Shown here: positions 56,713-64,000 of the stretch, piece by piece
How positions within the stretch are numbered: the stretch's first letter is position 1
Layout: every line of letters starts with the position of its first letter
NCBI RefSeq assembly: GCF_001507595.1
Contig: NZ_LQBQ01000012.1
Span: forward strand, 372,001 to 436,000
Direction of reading: 5' to 3'
Length of the DNA stretch: 64,000 bases
DNA from: Ruegeria marisrubri
GTDB taxonomy: Bacteria; Pseudomonadota; Alphaproteobacteria; Rhodobacterales; Rhodobacteraceae
Translations under genes and position numbers: made by a program
The notes under the pieces: model-generated
The model's input: only the letters and a program-made list of their open reading frames with translations
Database searches by the model: none
Told to the model about the DNA's origin: nothing

Positions 56713-58366
56713 TGGCGCGCGCCTCGGGGTACAGGGCCGCCTTGAACGGCGCCATGCCGACACGGCGATAGGTCTGCAGGAAGGTCTCCTCGGGGCTTTC
56801 GCGCTGGTCCAGATAGGTCTCGATGATCCGCTCGATGGCGGGCACGATCTCGTCATAGGCAAAGCCCGGACCGGTGCGGTCGCCGATGGCGGCCGTTTCG
56901 GTGGCGTCTCCGCCCAGCGTGATCTGGTAGTTCTCGACGCCCGCGCGATCCAGGCCCAGGATGCCGATGTGACCCACGTGGTGATGCCCGCAGGCGTTGA
57001 TGCAGCCCGAGATTTTGATCTTCAGGTGGCCGATGTCGTGTTCCAGCTTCAGCTCGTCGAACCGGGTCGCGATCTGCTGCGCCACCGGGATCGAGCGGGC
57101 CGTTGCCAGCGCGCAGTAGTCCATGCCGGGGCAGGCGATGATGTCGCTGATCAGGCCGATATTCGCGGTGGCCAGGCCGTGTTCCTTCAGCTTGGCGTGG
57201 ATCGCGGGCAGGTCCGATTTATGGACATGCGGCAGGATCACGTTCTGCTCGTGGCTGATGCGCAGCTCGTCATAGGCGTATTGCTCGGCCAGATCGGCCA
57301 TCACGCGCATCTGCTCGGCGGTCGCGTCACCCGGCGTTGCCCCGTGCTTTTTCAGCGAGATGGTGACGATCGCGTGATCCGCCTGCTTGTGCGGCGCGAT
57401 GTTGGTGTCGATCCACGAGCGGAACACCGGATCGTTGGTGTAAGTGCTCTCGAACTCCGCGACCGAGCCTTCACGGAAGGCGGGCAGGGCGAAATGCGCC
57501 TTGATCTCGTCCAGCAGAGCCATGTCGGCGCCCTTGAATTGCGGGCGGATCTTCAGGAAACGTTCGTTGACCTTGGCGCGGATGGCGTCGATGCCGTGCT
57601 CGTGCACGGTGATCTTGATGCGCGCCTTGTACTTGTTGTCCCGGCGGCCGATCTGGTTCCAGACCGAAACGGTGGCTTCCAGATAGGCCAGCAGGTCGTC
57701 GAAGGCGACGAAATCGGACAGTTCCTTGCCGATCATCGGCGTCCGGCCCAGACCGCCGCCCACCAGAACGCGAGCCCCCAGAGCGCCGTCGCGCTCGACC
57801 AGTTGCAGGCCGATATCGTGGGCCTTGATCACGGCGCGGTCATGCTCGGACCCGGTGATGGCGATCTTGAACTTGCGCGGCATGAACTGGAACTCCGGGT
57901 GGTCGGTGGACCACTGGCGCAGCAGCTCGGCATAGGGCCGCGGGTCGGCAATTTCATCCGCGGCGGCGCCGGCGAAATGGTCGGCGGTCACGTTGCGGAT
58001 GGTGTTGCCGCTGGTCTGAATCGCATGCAGGCCGACCTCGGCCAGCGCGTCCAGCATGTCGGGCACGTCGCGCAGCTTGGGCCAGTTGTACTGGATGTTC
58101 TGACGCGTGGTGAAATGGCCGTATCCCTTGTCCCACGTCTCGGCCAGCAGGGCCAGCTGCCGCATCTGGGCGCTGTTGAGCGTGCCATAGGGGATGGCCA
58201 CCCGCAGCATGTAGGCGTGCAGTTGCAGATACAGGCCGTTCATCAGGCGCAGGGGCTTGAATTCGTCCTCGGTCAGCGATCCGTCGATGCGGCGCTCGAC
58301 CTGCGCGCGGAACTGGGCGTTGCGCTCGGCCAGGAATGCTTTGTCGAACTCGGAGTAGCGATACAT
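56702..58366 (-). CDS. cysI: Sulfite reductase hemoprotein (siroheme/4Fe-4S)
   Basis: A 554-residue nitrite/sulfite reductase. The siroheme/4Fe-4S cysteines are in ACPGMDYCALATARS (Cx5C) and KISGCINACGHHHVGHIG (Cx3C). It reduces sulfite to sulfide with ferredoxin or NADPH-derived electrons, supported by the adjacent fpr. The neighbours (cysH, DUF934, DUF2849) favour sulfite over nitrite. The gene ends inside cysH, an 11-base overlap that couples them. Confidence 0.9.
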   Translation of the reverse strand: MYRYSEFDKAFLAERNAQFRAQVERRIDGSLTEDEFKPLRLMNGLYLQLHAYMLRVAIPYGTLNSAQMRQLALLAETWDKGYGHFTTRQNIQYNWPKLRDVPDMLDALAEVGLHAIQTSGNTIRNVTADHFAGAAADEIADPRPYAELLRQWSTDHPEFQFMPRKFKIAITGSEHDRAVIKAHDIGLQLVERDGALGARVLVGGGLGRTPMIGKELSDFVAFDDLLAYLEATVSVWNQIGRRDNKYKARIKITVHEHGIDAIRAKVNERFLKIRPQFKGADMALLDEIKAHFALPAFREGSVAEFESTYTNDPVFRSWIDTNIAPHKQADHAIVTISLKKHGATPGDATAEQMRVMADLAEQYAYDELRISHEQNVILPHVHKSDLPAIHAKLKEHGLATANIGLISDIIACPGMDYCALATARSIPVAQQIATRFDELKLEHDIGHLKIKISGCINACGHHHVGHIGILGLDRAGVENYQITLGGDATETAAIGDRTGPGFAYDEIVPAIERIIETYLDQRESPEETFLQTYRRVGMAPFKAALYPEARANAA

Positions 58367-58431
58367 GGTCTGGCTGTCCTTGTTGCAGCCCCGGACCCGG
58401 GGCCTTTTGAGGGGAGAGAAGGGGGCCGTGA

Positions 58432-58746
58432 TCAGGCCCGGGGCTGCGGGGAAGATTCCTGTTTGCCGTGGGCATAGTTGGACGGGCCAGTCCGGCGGAA
58501 ATCTTCCCGGAAATGGGTGGGCTCGGGGCCGTTTTCACCGGCGACGGCATCTGCCAAGTAGGCCCCCACGACCTTGTTTGCCTGCCGCTCGGCCTCGAGC
58601 AGCCGCAGCTGAGCATGGGCCTCGTCGGTGATCAGTTCCGCTTCCGACAGATCCCGCGTCCAGCGGTCATCGGCGGTCAGATAGATCACATCTCCGTCCA
58701 GCAGGTCGTTGGCGGTAACGACTTTCGGTGTAAAAGCGCGTGCCAT
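58432..58746 (-). CDS. DUF2849 family protein
   Basis: A 104-residue protein starting MARAFTPKVVTANDLLDGDVIYLTADDRWTRDLSEAELITDEAHAQLRLLEAERQANKVVGAYLADAV, the DUF2849 pattern. In many alphaproteobacteria it sits between a siroheme synthase gene and the sulfite reductase; here it is the first gene of the unit and no cysG-type gene precedes it. Function unknown. The ATG at 58746 is the family start. Confidence 0.8.
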   Translation of the reverse strand: MARAFTPKVVTANDLLDGDVIYLTADDRWTRDLSEAELITDEAHAQLRLLEAERQANKVVGAYLADAVAGENGPEPTHFREDFRRTGPSNYAHGKQESSPQPRA

Positions 58747-58865
58747 CAGGCGAGCTCCATCTTGAAATCGGGCGGGTCGCGTGCCTCTGCCCCGTGTTTG
58801 ACTTGACCTGCAATATAGGAAATATTCCCGTATTGATGCCATATGGCTTGCGAAATAAGAACAAA

Positions 58866-58893
58866 CGTTCCGATTTCGAAAGATCGAGGAACG
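58866..58893. promoter_or_regulatory. Candidate Lrp operator
   Basis: CGTTCC and GGAACG separated by 16 bases that are themselves partly palindromic (ATTTCGAAAGAT), 28 bp before the Lrp-type gene and in the divergent region to the cys cluster. Confidence 0.4.
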
Positions 58894-58921
58894 TGGGTTT
58901 CGGTGGAAAGGAAAATCAGGA

Positions 58922-59401
58922 ATGTCAGTGCGGATAGACGAGACGGATCGGAAAATTCTGGTTGAGCTTCAACGCGACGCCAGCCAGTCACTCGATGAAA
59001 TCGCCGCGCGTGTGGGCAGTTCAAAGACGCCGGTTTGGAATCGAATCCGCAAGCTGAAGGGCGCAGGTATTATCGGGCAGCAGACGGTCCTACTGGATGC
59101 CGAGGCGTTAGGGTTCGAAGCTACGTTCTTTGTCCTCATCCGCACCTCGGAACACGAAGCCGAATGGCAAAAGCACTTCTTGAAGGCATTGCGCGACCGG
59201 CCCGAGGTGCAGGAGGCGCACCGACTGGCCGGAGACATCGATTATATCCTCAAGGTCCGGGTCAAGAACGCACGCGCCTATGACGCGTTTTACCAGGCTC
59301 TGATTTCGGAAGTGCGGGTGTATAACGTCACGGCCCTGCTGTCGATGGAAGAGATAAAATCGACCACCATGCTGCCGCTCGACGCCCTGGCCGAGAACTG
59401 A
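58922..59401 (+). CDS. Lrp/AsnC-family transcriptional regulator
   Basis: A 159-residue regulator with an N-terminal helix-turn-helix (DETDRKILVELQRDASQSLDEIAARVGSSKTPVWNRIRKLKGAGIIGQQTVLLD) and a C-terminal RAM ligand domain (RPEVQEAHRLAGDIDYILKVRVKNARAYDAFYQALISEVRVYNVTALLSMEEIKSTTMLPL). It is divergent from the cys genes, so it may tune sulfur or amino acid metabolism; the effector is unknown. A terminator hairpin in the second downstream repeat follows. Confidence 0.9.
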   Translation: MSVRIDETDRKILVELQRDASQSLDEIAARVGSSKTPVWNRIRKLKGAGIIGQQTVLLDAEALGFEATFFVLIRTSEHEAEWQKHFLKALRDRPEVQEAHRLAGDIDYILKVRVKNARAYDAFYQALISEVRVYNVTALLSMEEIKSTTMLPLDALAEN

Positions 59402-59411
59402 GAGGCAGGGT

Positions 59412-59470
59412 GGGGGCGCTGCCCCCGTCGCCTGCGGCGACTCCCCCGGGATATTTGTAGCCAGATGAAG
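59412..59470. repeat. Roseobacter intergenic repeat, copy 8
   Basis: Hairpins GGGGGCGCTGCCCCC and GTCGCC-TGC-GGCGAC, then TCCCCCGGGATATTTGTAGC and CAGATGAAG. It is closest to copies 1 and 7. Confidence 0.8.
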
Positions 59471-59482
59471 ACCGAGCCCCTT

Positions 59483-59537
59483 CTTCATCTGGCCCAAAAT
59501 ATCCCCGCCGGAGGCATCGCGCGGCACGCGCGATTTT
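59483..59537. repeat. Roseobacter intergenic repeat, copy 9 (inverted, with terminator)
   Basis: Opposite orientation to copy 8 and 12 bp away: CTTCATCTGGCCCAAAATAT, CCCCGCCGGAGGC, then hairpin ATCGCGCG-GCA-CGCGCGAT and TTTTC. The last part is a good intrinsic terminator for the Lrp gene. Confidence 0.8.
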
Positions 59538-59603
59538 TCGGATGCTGCTTCACAGTGGAGCGCGGGCTTGCCATGAACGCTCGCTAATGCAAGACCCTAT
59601 GTG

Positions 59604-61337
59604 ATGCATCGCGTATTGGTCATATCCGGTTTTCTTCTCGCCGTCGGACTCCTGTCGGCGTCGGTCTGGTCCTACGGCTACCGCCAGGCGCTAACGCAAT
59701 TGAGCGAGAAGGCTGAGGCGGATCTGGAATTGGCTTCAGACCGTCTCAGCACCCAGCTTCAGGTCTATCAGGAACTGGCGGTACTGATGGCCGAGCACCC
59801 TTATCTCCGTGATCTCGACGACCCCGACCGGCAAGCCGCCGCGGCGGCCCTGTTGCTGGAAGTGGCCGACAAGACTTCGGCAATGGACGTGCTGTTCGCC
59901 GATGAAAACGGGCGGGTTCTGGCGGCGGCCCGTGGTGTGATCGGACCGGAGGCCACCGGCAGCGCCGCCTTCCGGCGCGCGATGCAGGGCGCTTTGGGTA
60001 GCGAACATGGCATTCTTCGCCCCCAAGGTCAGCGCACCTATTCCTATGCCGCTCCGGCCTTTGACGAAAACGGGCGGGTACGCGGAGCCTTGATGGTGAT
60101 TGCCGATGTAGAGGACGTGGAACAGACTTGGCGCGGCAGCACCGAGGCCGTGTTCTTTACCGACCGGCAGGGAAGGGTGTTCATCTCGAACCGTTCCGAA
60201 CTGCTGTTTTGGACTCGGCCCGAGGGGGAACCGGGGCTGATCCCGCCGAATGCAGAACCGCCGGTGTTCAGCGCCGACTGGGTCGGGCCTCACGAGGTCT
60301 GGCGGTTGGGTTGGGGGCCATATCTGCCCGAACGTGCCCTCCACCTGATCCGCGATCTGCCGGTGATCGGCATGACCGGCGAGGTTCTGATGGACGTGGC
60401 CCCGGCCCGTCGCTTGGCTTCGCTGCAGGCGGCCGCCGTGGCGGCGATCTGCCTGGCGTTTGGCGCAATGCTTTACCTGGCGACCGAGAGGCGCCGCACC
60501 CTGGCCGAGGCGAATGCCGTGCTGGAAACCAGGGTGCAGCAGCGTACCCGCGCCCTTACTGCCGCAAATGCGGCGCTGCGTCGCGAAGTGTCCGAGCGAC
60601 AGGAAGCAGAGGCTGCGCTCAAGCGGGCGCAGGCGGATCTGGTGCAGGCGGGCAAGCTCAGCGCGCTGGGGCAGATGTCGGCCGGCATCAGCCACGAGTT
60701 GAACCAGCCGCTGATGGCGATCCGGCAGTTTGCTGACAATGGTGCAGCGTTCCTCGCGCGTGGCAATTCCGAAAAGGCGGCAGAGAACCTAGGCCGGATC
60801 TCGGACATGGCGGCCCGCATGGCCCGCATCATCAAGAACCTGCGCGCCTTTGCCCGCAACGAGAGCGAACCGATGGGCAAGGTCGATCTGGTGCAGGTTC
60901 TGAATGCAGCCGTGGAACTGACCGAAGCGCGCCTGCGCGCCGATGGGGTGGATTTGGACTGGCAGCCACCGAACGAGCCTGTTTTCGCATGGGGTGGAGA
61001 GGTTCGGCTGGTGCAGGTCTTTGTCAACCTGATCAACAACGCGGCCGATGCGATGGCCGATCAGGAAGGCAAACGTATCCAGATTTCGCTGCGAACCGGG
61101 CCGCGTCTGGCGGTTTCGGTGCGCGATACCGGTCCCGGCATAAAGGATCCGGAGAAGATATTCGAGCCATTCTATACGACCAAGGCGGTTGGAAGTTCCG
61201 AGGGCATGGGGCTGGGCCTGTCGATCTCTTACGGGATGGTGCAGAGTTTCGGCGGCGACATCCGGGGCGCGAACACACCGGAGGGAGCGGAATTCACGGT
61301 CGAACTCGACCCCTGGCGCGAGGATGAGGCCGCATGA
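59604..61337 (+). CDS. dctB: C4-dicarboxylate sensor histidine kinase DctB
   Basis: A 577-residue membrane kinase. Helix 1 (VLVISGFLLAVGLLSASVWSYGYR), a periplasmic double-PAS-like sensor region (ELAVLMAEHPYLRDLDDPD...GQRTYSYAAPAFDENGRVRGALMVIADV), helix 2 (LQAAAVAAICLAFGAMLYLA), a coiled coil, the H box GISHELNQPLMAIRQFADNG, N box NLINNAADAM and G boxes DTGPGI and GMGLGLSIS. The DctB match is supported by dctD, which it overlaps by four bases, and by dctP downstream. A GTG lies one codon before the ATG. Confidence 0.9.
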   Translation: MHRVLVISGFLLAVGLLSASVWSYGYRQALTQLSEKAEADLELASDRLSTQLQVYQELAVLMAEHPYLRDLDDPDRQAAAAALLLEVADKTSAMDVLFADENGRVLAAARGVIGPEATGSAAFRRAMQGALGSEHGILRPQGQRTYSYAAPAFDENGRVRGALMVIADVEDVEQTWRGSTEAVFFTDRQGRVFISNRSELLFWTRPEGEPGLIPPNAEPPVFSADWVGPHEVWRLGWGPYLPERALHLIRDLPVIGMTGEVLMDVAPARRLASLQAAAVAAICLAFGAMLYLATERRRTLAEANAVLETRVQQRTRALTAANAALRREVSERQEAEAALKRAQADLVQAGKLSALGQMSAGISHELNQPLMAIRQFADNGAAFLARGNSEKAAENLGRISDMAARMARIIKNLRAFARNESEPMGKVDLVQVLNAAVELTEARLRADGVDLDWQPPNEPVFAWGGEVRLVQVFVNLINNAADAMADQEGKRIQISLRTGPRLAVSVRDTGPGIKDPEKIFEPFYTTKAVGSSEGMGLGLSISYGMVQSFGGDIRGANTPEGAEFTVELDPWREDEAA

Positions 61338-62563
61338 TCCGCAAGGTGCTGTTGGTGGACGACGATGCGGCCGTGCGCGAGGCGCTGGGGCAGACCCTGG
61401 AACTGGCCGATTACGAGCCGGTAACAGCCGGGTCCTTCGTGGCCGCCAAGGATCACATCCGGCCGGACTTTCCCGGTGTGATCCTCTCGGACATCCGTAT
61501 GCCGGGCCGGGACGGGTTTCACCTGCTGTCCTATGCACAGGGCATCGACCCTGAACTGCCGGTGATCCTGCTGACCGGCGAGGGTGACATTCCGATGGCG
61601 GTTCAGGCGATGGGGCAGGGCGCCTTCGATTTTCTCGAAAAACCCTGCGCCGCCGCCGATCTGCTGGCAGTACTGGAAAAAGCGTTTCAGGCGAGGGCGC
61701 AGGTGCTGGAGCACCGCGCCATGAAACGCGAGTTGGAACGCGGCGACCCGGCTGCGCGGTTGCTCTTTGGCCTGTCGCCCCAGGCCGAGGCGCTGCGCGA
61801 ACGGGTGCGCAGCGTGGCGCCCACCGGGGCCGAGGTGCTGGTCACCGGCCCGCCGGGCAGCGGCATCTCGAAAGTGGCCGAGGTGATCCACCTGATGTCG
61901 CCGGCCAGCCAGGGCCCCTTTGTCAAGCGCCCGGCCTCCGGTCTGGCGGCTACGGAGTTTTCTCGCCTGTGTTCGGATGCGGCTGGCGGGTCGCTGTTCC
62001 TGGACGAGGTCTCGGCCATGCCCGAGGGCACGCAATACGCCGCGCTGGAACTGATCGAGCAGGGGGCCGGGCTGCGCATCATCGCGGGCACCACCGCCGA
62101 TCTGTCCGACCTGGTCGCAAGAGGGCAGTTCAATGCGGACCTGTTCTATCGCCTTGACGTGATGCGGGTGCGTATCCCTTCTCTGGCCGAGCGGCCCGAG
62201 GACATTCCCGTCATCTTCCGCCACTATGTCGCGCAGGCGGCTGAACAGGCGGGTATTCCCGCGCCCGAAGTGACTCCGGACCACCTTGCGGCGCTGATGG
62301 CGCAGGACTGGCCGGGCAACGCGCGGTCGCTGATGTCGGCGGCGATGCGCTTTGTTCTGGGCATGCCCGAAGAAGTGGCCGAGGCATCGGGGCTGGGGCT
62401 GGCCGAACAGATGGCGCGGGTGGAACGCTCGCTGCTGATCGCGGCACTGGGGCGGCACAACGGCAAGGCGTCCGAGGCCGCCAAGGCGCTGAAACTGCCG
62501 CGCAAGACGTTCTACGACAAGCTGGCCCGATACGGTATCCGCCCCGAGGACTACCGTCGCTGA
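61334..62563 (+). CDS. dctD: DctD-type response regulator lacking the GAFTGA loop
   Basis: A 409-residue NtrC-family regulator. Residues 1-115 are a receiver domain with Asp53; residues 140-335 an AAA domain; residues 365-405 a Fis-type helix-turn-helix (NGKASEAAKALKLPRKTFYDKLARYG). The Walker A is degenerate (GPPGSGISK, Ile in place of the key Lys), and the region between residues 195 and 215, where GAFTGA should contact sigma-54, is short and lacks it. Walker B (GGSLFLDEV) and the Arg region (NADLFYRLDVMRV) remain. It probably binds the two sites before dctP. Confidence 0.85.
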   Translation: MIRKVLLVDDDAAVREALGQTLELADYEPVTAGSFVAAKDHIRPDFPGVILSDIRMPGRDGFHLLSYAQGIDPELPVILLTGEGDIPMAVQAMGQGAFDFLEKPCAAADLLAVLEKAFQARAQVLEHRAMKRELERGDPAARLLFGLSPQAEALRERVRSVAPTGAEVLVTGPPGSGISKVAEVIHLMSPASQGPFVKRPASGLAATEFSRLCSDAAGGSLFLDEVSAMPEGTQYAALELIEQGAGLRIIAGTTADLSDLVARGQFNADLFYRLDVMRVRIPSLAERPEDIPVIFRHYVAQAAEQAGIPAPEVTPDHLAALMAQDWPGNARSLMSAAMRFVLGMPEEVAEASGLGLAEQMARVERSLLIAALGRHNGKASEAAKALKLPRKTFYDKLARYGIRPEDYRR

Positions 62564-62682
62564 CACCGGGGTGCTCCCGCCCCCTTTGCCAGCATCGAAG
62601 ATGCAGTCAAAGGCGTTGGGCCGGGCAGCCCGCCGGGGCGGGCTGCGGTCATGCCATTGATTCTTGCGCCTGATTCGGAAGC

Positions 62683-62700
62683 TGTGCGAAATTTCGCACA
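62683..62700. promoter_or_regulatory. DctD-type binding site 1
   Basis: Perfect 18-bp palindrome TGTGCGAAATTTCGCACA in the 362-bp dctD-dctP gap, matching the TGTGCG...CGCACA form of rhizobial DctD sites. Confidence 0.75.
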
Positions 62701-62714
62701 GGTGCCTGTCTGGA

Positions 62715-62732
62715 TGTGCGGAAAATCGCACA
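62715..62732. promoter_or_regulatory. DctD-type binding site 2
   Basis: TGTGCG-GAAAAT-CGCACA, centred 32 bp (about three helical turns) after site 1. A TGGCAC element at 62743-62748 follows but has no matching -12 TTGC. The rest of the gap up to dctP (from 62760) holds only a ribosome site (CGGGAGGAAATGAG). Confidence 0.75.
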
Positions 62733-62925
62733 ACCCAAAAGTTGGCACTGAAACTCAACATTTGGGTGTCCTCGTAAAGATCTGAAAATAAACGAATATC
62801 GCCGTTCATGACGTTGCGTCCGACAAAACGTTGAGCGGTGCCGCCCGATTCGCTTCACTTCCGGCAATGCGACGCCATCCGTGCGTCCAGCAGAGAAGAT
62901 TCAGAATCTCGGGAGGAAATGAGAG

Positions 62926-63927
62926 ATGAAATTCCTGACAACAGCCGCCACCGCCCTGGCCCTGAGCGTGACCGCGACCGCCGGTTTCGCCGCCTGCGAC
63001 GAGGGCGAGATCGTCGTCAAGTTCGCGCATGTGACCAACACCGACAAGCACCCCAAGGGGATCGCCGCCTCGCTGCTGGAAAAGCGCGTGAACGAGGAAA
63101 TGGACGGCAAGATGTGCATGGAGGTCTATCCGAACTCCACGCTCTACAATGACGACAAGGTGCTCGAGGCGATGCTGCAGGGCGACGTGCAACTGGCCGC
63201 GCCCTCGCTGTCGAAATTCGAGAAGTTCACCAAGCAGTTCCGCCTGTTCGACCTGCCGTTCATGTTCAAGAACATCGACGCGGTGGATGCCTTCCAGGCC
63301 TCCGAGGCGGGTCAGGAGATGAAGGACAGCATGCAGCGCCGCGGTCTGCAGGGGCTGGCCTTCTGGCATAACGGTATGAAGCAGATGTCGGCCAACAAGC
63401 CGCTGATCGAGCCCAGCGACGCAAACGGCCTGAAGTTCCGCGTGCAGTCCTCGGACGTTCTGGTGGCCCAGATGGAAGCCATCGGCGGCAGCCCGCAGAA
63501 GATGGCCTTCTCGGAAGTCTACGGCGCGCTGCAGCAGGGCGTTGTCGACGGGCAGGAGAACACCTGGTCGAACATCTACGGCAAGAAGTTCTTCGAGGTG
63601 CAGGACGGCATCACCGAAACCAACCACGGCATCATCGACTATCTGGTCGTGACCTCGGTGGACTGGCTGGACAGCCTGGAACCGGACGTGCGTGAGCAGT
63701 TCCTGACCATCCTCGCCGAGGTGACCGAGCAGCGCAACAAAGAGGCGTTTGCCGTCAACGAGCAGGCCAAACAGGCGATCATCGACGCCGGCGGCACCAT
63801 CCGCCAGCTGACGCCGGAACAGCGCCAGGCCTGGGTCGACGCGATGAAACCGGTCTGGGAGAAGTTCGCCGGTGACGTCGGTCAGGACAAGATCGACGCG
63901 GCACAAGCCATCAACGCAGGCTTCTGA
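62926..63927 (+). CDS. dctP: TRAP transporter substrate-binding protein DctP
   Basis: A 333-residue periplasmic solute receptor of the DctP family. Signal peptide MKFLTTAATALALSVTATAGFA, then VVKFAHVTNTDKHPKGIAASLLEKRVNEEMDGKMCMEVYPNSTLYNDDKVLEAML and the ligand-binding arginine region LKFRVQSSDVLVAQMEAIGGSPQKMAFSEVYGALQQGVVDGQEN. Adjacent dctBD points to C4-dicarboxylates. The permease genes (dctQ, dctM) should follow but the window ends 73 bp after the stop; that tail contains a CGGCC-N7-GGCCG hairpin and no gene start. Confidence 0.95.
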   Translation: MKFLTTAATALALSVTATAGFAACDEGEIVVKFAHVTNTDKHPKGIAASLLEKRVNEEMDGKMCMEVYPNSTLYNDDKVLEAMLQGDVQLAAPSLSKFEKFTKQFRLFDLPFMFKNIDAVDAFQASEAGQEMKDSMQRRGLQGLAFWHNGMKQMSANKPLIEPSDANGLKFRVQSSDVLVAQMEAIGGSPQKMAFSEVYGALQQGVVDGQENTWSNIYGKKFFEVQDGITETNHGIIDYLVVTSVDWLDSLEPDVREQFLTILAEVTEQRNKEAFAVNEQAKQAIIDAGGTIRQLTPEQRQAWVDAMKPVWEKFAGDVGQDKIDAAQAINAGF

Positions 63928-64000
63928 CGGCCTGTTCAAGGCCGCCGCGTCCGGGGACTGGGGAGTTGTGGACGCGCGGCCAAAGGCGGGCCTGAAAAAC

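Noticed and set aside
62743..62758. Sigma-54 promoter before dctP
   Set aside because: TGGCAC fits the -24 element but the -12 position reads CA, not GC, so it is not scored as a promoter.

Overview
The window is a gene-dense, GC-rich stretch of an alphaproteobacterial chromosome. Gene families and neighbourhoods point to the Roseobacter group of the Rhodobacteraceae (Ruegeria-like): a dnaB-alr-mlaE-mlaF-pqiA...radA-cvpA-purF block, surE-pcm-nlpD, a form II cox cluster, a DctB/DctD-regulated TRAP transporter, carnitine catabolism, and a GAACN7GAAC-type LexA box. I assign 64 protein genes and one interrupted gene. I see no tRNA, rRNA, CRISPR array, insertion sequence or prophage.

Layout. 0-5 kb: two MFS exporters, an SOS-controlled orphan imuA, a rhodanese and a Tas-like aldo/keto reductase. 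5-9.5 kb: carnitine-to-glycine-betaine module (CdhR regulator, BKACE, carnitine dehydrogenase-thioesterase fusion, SDR). 9.5-16 kb: small proteins, XRE regulator, desaturase, DMT exporter, RhlE helicase, release factor 3. 16-18 kb: atypical SDR followed by an alkC-like DNA repair gene broken by one amber codon. 18-26 kb: orphan ABC ATPase, surE-pcm-nlpD, WYL regulator, tatABC, DUF815 ATPase, SDR. 26-38 kb, all on the minus strand: purF, cvpA, radA, coiled-coil membrane protein, PqiA-like protein, Mla ABC pair, alr, dnaB, pyrE, pyrC. 38.5-49 kb: form II (AYRGAGR-type) cox cluster with coxD/coxE-like genes, a YeeE/YedE sulfur-transport pair, XdhC, a molybdopterin-binding protein and coxSLM. 49-52.4 kb: RpiR regulator divergent from a BKACE plus class III aminotransferase operon of unknown substrate. 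52.4-59.4 kb: infC with a non-canonical AUA start, a nucleotide cyclase-hydrolase fusion, fpr, assimilatory sulfate reduction genes and an Lrp regulator. 59.6-64 kb: dctB-dctD and dctP, cut off by the window end before the small and large TRAP permease genes.

How it works together. The cell imports organic acids (DctP) under a two-component system whose response regulator lacks the sigma-54 contact loop and whose two operators sit close to the presumed promoter. It can turn carnitine into glycine betaine and reduce sulfate to sulfide. It carries a molybdenum hydroxylase of the form II CO dehydrogenase type whose real substrate is unsettled. A dispersed intergenic repeat (hairpin followed by GGAGTATTT...AAAGATGAAG) occurs nine times and sits both between convergent genes and inside operons; it is the most conspicuous unexplained non-coding element.
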